A DNA stretch of 64,000 nucleotides from G025836975 sp049646585 (GTDB taxonomy: Bacteria; Pseudomonadota; Gammaproteobacteria; Burkholderiales; Burkholderiaceae_B). The notes beneath the pieces were generated by a model that did no database searches, was not told the DNA's origin, and saw only the letters and a program-made list of their open reading frames with translations. Location: assembly GCA_049646585.1 (NCBI GenBank), contig JBARWC010000051.1:62001-126000 (forward strand), given 5' to 3'. Each line of letters begins with the position of its first letter. Position 1 is the first letter of the stretch. A program made the position numbers and the translations under genes. Positions 60,595 to 64,000 of this stretch are shown here, piece after piece.

Positions 60595-61569
60595 ATGATT
60601 AATCCGAAAAAAGTGGCGACTACGGCTCTTTCCGCCGTAGGCATCCTCGCCTTATCGAGCCTGAGCTTGCAGTCACTGGCCATGGCGGCGAATGCCGCCA
60701 CGTCGTTAAACGCGGGCCATGCGCGATCCAGCGCCGAGACTGCAGTGCAAATCGAGTTGGTGCACATTCACGGGCTCTCTTATAGCTCCGATGGTCAGCA
60801 AATCCTCATCCCCAGCCACAACGGCATAGCTATCTATTCGCAGGGTGGCTGGTCTATGATGGTTGGCCCCAAGCATGACTATATGGGTTTTTCTGCAACG
60901 CGTGATGCGTTATACAGCAGCGGGCATCCAGCGCCCGGATCCAATTTAGTCAACCCTTTCGGCCTTATTAAAAGCAATGACGGCGGTAAGACCTGGCAAA
61001 AATTGGGCTTGGAGGGCGAATCCGATTTTCATACTTTGGCAACCAGCTATGGAACTAACGCCATCTATGTGGTGAATCACCAGGCGAATAGCCAAATGAA
61101 GACAGCCGGCATTTACGCCACTGAATCGGATGGCGCGACCTGGCAGCAAGTCGCCGCTAACGGACTCAAATCCAAAATCAGTAGTCTGGCCGTGCATCCT
61201 AATAATCCCAAGCTACTCGCCGCCGGTGCCGGCGAAGGTCTGTATCTATCAAGCGATGGCGGCAACCACTTTAAGCGGGTCGTAGCGACCAAGCAAGTGC
61301 TTGGCCAATGGTTCGACCTCGATGGCAAACGTCTATGGTTTGGCAGTTATGCCGGCCGGCCGGCGCTAAGTCGAATTGATTTATCGGGCAGCATGGAGCC
61401 CCAGGACATCCGAATTCCGGTAGAACCTGACGACGCTATTGCCTATATTGCACAAAACCCTGTCCGCAATGAGGAGTTCGCTATAGCGACATTCAAGCGT
61501 AGTGTTTACGTCAGCCCTGATTCAGGCATTTCCTGGACGCAGATCGCTAGTAAGGGCGCGGCTTTATGA
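60595..61569 (+). CDS. F510_1955-type glycosylhydrolase-like BNR protein
   Basis: A 324-aa exported protein from the ATG after CAAGGA. Signal peptide to about 34 (MAANAAT), then a beta-propeller with four Asp-box (SxDxGxTW-like) motifs: SNDGGKTWQKL, ESDGATWQQV, SSDGGNHFKRV and SPDSGISWTQI. The first strand is VHIHGLSYSSDGQQILIPSHNG. This family is annotated as glycosylhydrolase but lacks evidence of catalysis and is common in copper islands. The 37-aa gene follows. Confidence 0.87.
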   Translation: MINPKKVATTALSAVGILALSSLSLQSLAMAANAATSLNAGHARSSAETAVQIELVHIHGLSYSSDGQQILIPSHNGIAIYSQGGWSMMVGPKHDYMGFSATRDALYSSGHPAPGSNLVNPFGLIKSNDGGKTWQKLGLEGESDFHTLATSYGTNAIYVVNHQANSQMKTAGIYATESDGATWQQVAANGLKSKISSLAVHPNNPKLLAAGAGEGLYLSSDGGNHFKRVVATKQVLGQWFDLDGKRLWFGSYAGRPALSRIDLSGSMEPQDIRIPVEPDDAIAYIAQNPVRNEEFAIATFKRSVYVSPDSGISWTQIASKGAAL

Positions 61570-61624
61570 GCAGACCCGGGGCGCAACGGTCTGCATGAGT
61601 TAATGGTCTCTTAACGAGAAGCAT

Positions 61625-61738
61625 ATGGAAAACAAGCTGTTGAAGATCCTTTTGATTGTCTTTGCGGTGATTGGCGTAGTTGCGGTCGTCGCGCTTCTCG
61701 GGATGGGAATTATGATGAGCAAAATGATGTGCTTTTAA
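61625..61738 (+). CDS. 37-aa membrane micropeptide, copy 2
   Basis: ATG at 61625 to TAA at 61736-61738. MENKLLKIL basic N-terminus, a hydrophobic helix (about 5-26), and the end MGIMMSKMMCF. Same length as the peptide at 42168 and the same positions for I16-G17, A20-V21, A23 and MGIMMxxMM. It is preceded by GAGA 8 bases upstream. Between the F510_1955-like gene and the Met-rich paralogue. Confidence 0.72.
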   Translation: MENKLLKILLIVFAVIGVVAVVALLGMGIMMSKMMCF

Positions 61739-61885
61739 ATGTGCTCCCTTGATCATGGAAGTGCGACCAGTTGGTCGTAGCAGCCTGAAGCAAGTGGAGA
61801 ACGGATCTTATTTGGATCGGGACGAGAGCCGAAGGGGTCGAAGCCCGTTGTTCAAGAGTTAGTCTATCAACCCTAGGAGATACAC

Positions 61886-62242
61886 ATGAACACGAAGGTA
61901 TTATTTATTGTTCCTCTTACGACGCTTTTATTGGCTATGGGCAGTGCCTCATTTGCTGCCACTCCGAGCGGCGGCGATGCCGCTATGACGAGAAATGGGA
62001 CGAGCGCAATGAAGGAGGCTATGTCAAATAGCAGCCCGTCTGGAATGAACCCCATGGCGCAAGGCGGAATGAGCGCCGGTATGATGAACGGCGGCATGAT
62101 GGGCGGTTGCCCCATGATGGGCGCCCCAAGTGGCGCGAATGGGAAAGTCGTGATGCAAATGCGTGGCGAGATGATGCGCGCCATGGGCGATATTGCCATG
62201 AAGTATGTCGATAAATTGGAACCGCCGGCATCATCCAACTGA
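61886..62242 (+). CDS. Met-rich secreted protein, copy 2
   Basis: A 118-aa paralogue of the gene at 48290, with AGGAGATACAC before the ATG. Signal peptide (SASFAAT), a Met/Gly-rich middle (GGMMNGGMMGGCPMMG-like), a single Cys, and the C-terminal helix MQMRGEMMRAMGDIAMKYVD. The variable part lies only between about residues 30 and 65. Confidence 0.8.
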   Translation: MNTKVLFIVPLTTLLLAMGSASFAATPSGGDAAMTRNGTSAMKEAMSNSSPSGMNPMAQGGMSAGMMNGGMMGGCPMMGAPSGANGKVVMQMRGEMMRAMGDIAMKYVDKLEPPASSN

Positions 62243-62415
62243 TAGATCGTTTGAGAGCGGTTGGGCGTAAAAGCGTCCCTCCGCGCTCAGAGCGACGCTG
62301 GCTCTGCGTCACCGTAGGATTTTTTCGAGCCTAACTCAATTTTTGGCTTGGCTTTTGCCGGATTGGCCTGGGATATTTGCGGACCAAGCCTGTAGTTAGT
62401 ACAATCCCTAACGCG

Positions 62416-62772
62416 ATGAAAAAACTGCTTCTCCTCTTTATGCTGGTTATGCTTCCGCTCCAAGCGTCTTGGGGCGTTGTGAGCGTGTATTGCCAGCCGG
62501 AGCAGCCAGCGTGCGTGACTCCTTGTTACTACGGTGCGCAAGAGGCTTTCGTCGATACAGCCGGTGGTGGGCAAGACAACGCACCCGCGAAGGCAAACAT
62601 GGAACACGACGCGAATTCTTGCCACGTGTATTGCATGCCCCTCATCGGTGTTTCGCACACCAGCACATTCCCGCCTTCCTCCAGTTCAGCCCGTCAGCCT
62701 CTTGTGACGCGGCATCTATCAGCAATGATCAACGAGCGGCCCGAACGGCCTCAGTGGTCAGACGTCGCCTAA
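62416..62772 (+). CDS. CzcI-like secreted protein
   Basis: A 118-aa protein; ATG at 62416. Signal peptide MKKLLLLFMLVMLPLQASWG, Cys-rich middle (YCQPEQPACVTPCYYG, CHVYCMP) and a C-terminus INERPERPQWSDVA which resembles the ending of CzcI-type proteins of czc efflux clusters. No Czc pump is nearby. Last gene of the metal island before the ccm genes. Confidence 0.65.
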   Translation: MKKLLLLFMLVMLPLQASWGVVSVYCQPEQPACVTPCYYGAQEAFVDTAGGGQDNAPAKANMEHDANSCHVYCMPLIGVSHTSTFPPSSSSARQPLVTRHLSAMINERPERPQWSDVA

Positions 62773-63051
62773 GTTGGCACGTCGCTGATTCGTTAACGCA
62801 ACTACCTCATTTCCGACCGTAGAGTCGTCACGTCGAGCTGATCGGCAGAGCGTACTTTGCGCAGCCCCCCAAGCGCGAACGAGAGTTTTGCTGCAACGTT
62901 AAGTCTTCTACTGCCAGCCATGGTGCAAGTGCACTGGGTTATTGCGCGTGCGCTTTAACCCCTAGGGAATCTGTGTGGGATACGCACGGATCGCCATTGT
63001 GGACAAGGGAGATATCGCAATTGCTCAAACTTTTAATGCCGGTGGATACCG
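62773..63051. other. island/chromosome boundary region before ccmA
   Basis: A 279-bp gap with no gene, tRNA or visible attachment-site duplication. Composition is unremarkable. If the island ends anywhere in this window it is likely here, but no direct repeat with the left side can be tested. Confidence 0.35.
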
Positions 63052-63666
63052 ATGCTTGAAGGCATCGATCTCCAGGCCATGCGCGGCGAACGCAGCCTAT
63101 TTGCGCGCCTGAGTTTCCAAGTGGAGACCGGTGAGTGCTTATTCGTGCAAGGTGAAAATGGCAGCGGCAAAACCAGCCTCCTACGCATGTTGGCAGGGCT
63201 GACACCGCCCTCGGCTGGAATTGTCCGCTGGAAAGGAAGCCGAGTCCAGCAACTGCGCGATGAGTTTCGGCGCGAGCTACTCTATTGCGGCCATCTTTCG
63301 GGCCTGAAAGATGAGTTAAGCGCAATAGAGAACTTGGTCGCCGGAGCGTTATTGGCCGCCCAGCCGGTTGCATCTTGCGTCGTCCGCCAAGCCTTGCACC
63401 AGGCCGGGCTACAGGGCAGGGAGGACCTTCCGGTGCGTCTTTTGTCTCAAGGACAAAGACGACGCGTGAGCTTGGCTCGCTTGCTTCTCCAACGGCGAGC
63501 GCTATGGATACTGGATGAACCTTTAGCAGCCCTTGATGCGCAGGCCGTGCGCTGGTTGGCGGAGTTAGTCGATTCGCATTTGCGCTCTGGCGGGCTTGCG
63601 GTCATAACAAGTCATCAGGACATGGCGCTCGCAAGCAGGCTACACGTTATCCGGATAGGCGTATGA
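63052..63666 (+). CDS. ccmA: haem exporter ATPase CcmA
   Basis: A 204-aa ABC ATPase for cytochrome c maturation. Walker A GENGSGKTS (about 35-43), signature LLSQGQRRRVSLARLLL (about 132-148), Walker B LWILDEPLAALD (about 152-163), switch His in ITSHQ (about 188). LEGIDLQAMRGERSLFARLSF is the usual CcmA start. The stop overlaps the ccmB start (ATGA). Needed for the cytochrome at 47153, among others. Confidence 0.93.
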   Translation: MLEGIDLQAMRGERSLFARLSFQVETGECLFVQGENGSGKTSLLRMLAGLTPPSAGIVRWKGSRVQQLRDEFRRELLYCGHLSGLKDELSAIENLVAGALLAAQPVASCVVRQALHQAGLQGREDLPVRLLSQGQRRRVSLARLLLQRRALWILDEPLAALDAQAVRWLAELVDSHLRSGGLAVITSHQDMALASRLHVIRIGV

Positions 63667-64000
63667 GCGACACCTTTGGATTGGCTGCGCTCAGTGGGGT
63701 GATACGGCGTGATGTGAGACTTGCTATGCGCCGCAAGACAGATGCGCTAACGCCGGTCATTTTCTTTGTCATTGTGGTGAGCTTATTTCCCTTAGGCATC
63801 GGCCCCGAACGAGACACATTACGGCAGATCGCCCCTGGCATCCTGTGGGTGGCGGCGTTATTAGCCAGCATGTTGTCGCTGAATCGGCTTTTCGAACAGG
63901 ATTACGCCGACGGCACACTCGAACAACTTGTTCTTTCGCCCGCTCCGCTGGGCATGCTGGTAATTGGAAAGGTGGCAGCGCATTGGCTGCTCTCAGGAGC
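63663..64000 (+). CDS. ccmB: haem exporter permease CcmB, N-terminal part
   Basis: The frame is open from ATG 63663 to the window end (about 112 codons). The visible part, with RRDVRLAMRRKTDALTPVIFF, then LFPLGIGPE and LFEQDYADGTLEQL, matches the N-terminal half of CcmB, normally about 220 aa. Three membrane segments are seen. It forms the membrane part of the CcmAB transporter. Confidence 0.92.
   Translation, partial: MSDTFGLAALSGVIRRDVRLAMRRKTDALTPVIFFVIVVSLFPLGIGPERDTLRQIAPGILWVAALLASMLSLNRLFEQDYADGTLEQLVLSPAPLGMLVIGKVAAHWLLSG

Noticed and set aside
62773..63051. attachment site at the right island border
   Set aside because: No tRNA 3' end or direct repeat could be seen, and the left end is outside the window.
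1..64000. CRISPR arrays, rRNA, tRNA, insertion sequences
   Set aside because: No regular spaced repeats, no rRNA or tRNA-like cloverleaf and no transposase motif were recognised by eye.

Overview
The window reads as accessory DNA from a beta-proteobacterium. Burkholderiales, probably Alcaligenaceae, is my best guess, inferred from the protein families and the moderately high GC; no rRNA or tRNA gene is visible to confirm it. It falls into three parts.

Part 1 (about 1-32,400) is the conjugation half of an integrative and conjugative element (ICE) of the PFGI-1/ICEclc/pKLC102 type, with an MPF-G type IV secretion system and a MobH relaxase. A maintenance/accessory block comes first (DUF3577 tail, DUF3275, several small unknown proteins, a DNA methyltransferase, a SNF2-type helicase). 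The transfer operon follows: PilL, a PFL_4693-type protein, lytic transglycosylase, a PFL_4695-type protein, TraD coupling protein, a DUF4400 membrane protein, RAQPRD protein, TIGR03758/03745/03750/03746/03749/03752/03751, the VirB4-like TraC ATPase, a DsbA-like protein, RadC, TIGR03757/03756/03755 and TraG. DUF3742 and a YhaV/PrlF toxin-antitoxin pair lie on the opposite strand before the relaxase TraI. Several accessory genes share G/C-rich hairpin leaders.

Part 2 (about 32,450-62,800) is a copper/metal resistance island that starts 41 bp after the relaxase gene, where an integrase gene is usually expected. It holds a LysR regulator, a CueO-like multicopper oxidase, a TAT-exported unknown protein, DUF2938, the CopS/CopR two-component system, a Cys-rich copper-storage protein (Csp), a Bcr/CflA exporter, DUF2933, MntP behind a yybP-ykoY manganese riboswitch, CopA and CopB, a CopI-like cupredoxin, a cytochrome c, CopG (DUF411), a Met-rich secreted protein, a frameshifted DUF305 gene, a copper P-type ATPase, CusF and CusABC, and a set of small secreted or membrane proteins. 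Four similar 20-bp palindromes (cop boxes, probable CopR sites) precede csp/copR, DUF2933, copA and the P-type ATPase. A MerR/CueR-style promoter with a 19-bp spacer precedes the secreted protein at 59077.

Three components occur twice in the island: DUF2933, a 118-aa Met-rich secreted protein, and a 37-aa membrane micropeptide ending in MGIMMxxMM. The 37-aa pair aligns without gaps and is easily missed by gene finders. It is my best candidate for something not previously described here.

Part 3 (from 63052) is the start of a cytochrome c maturation operon, ccmA and a truncated ccmB, probably chromosomal. No CRISPR array, intact insertion sequence, tRNA, rRNA or integrase was found.
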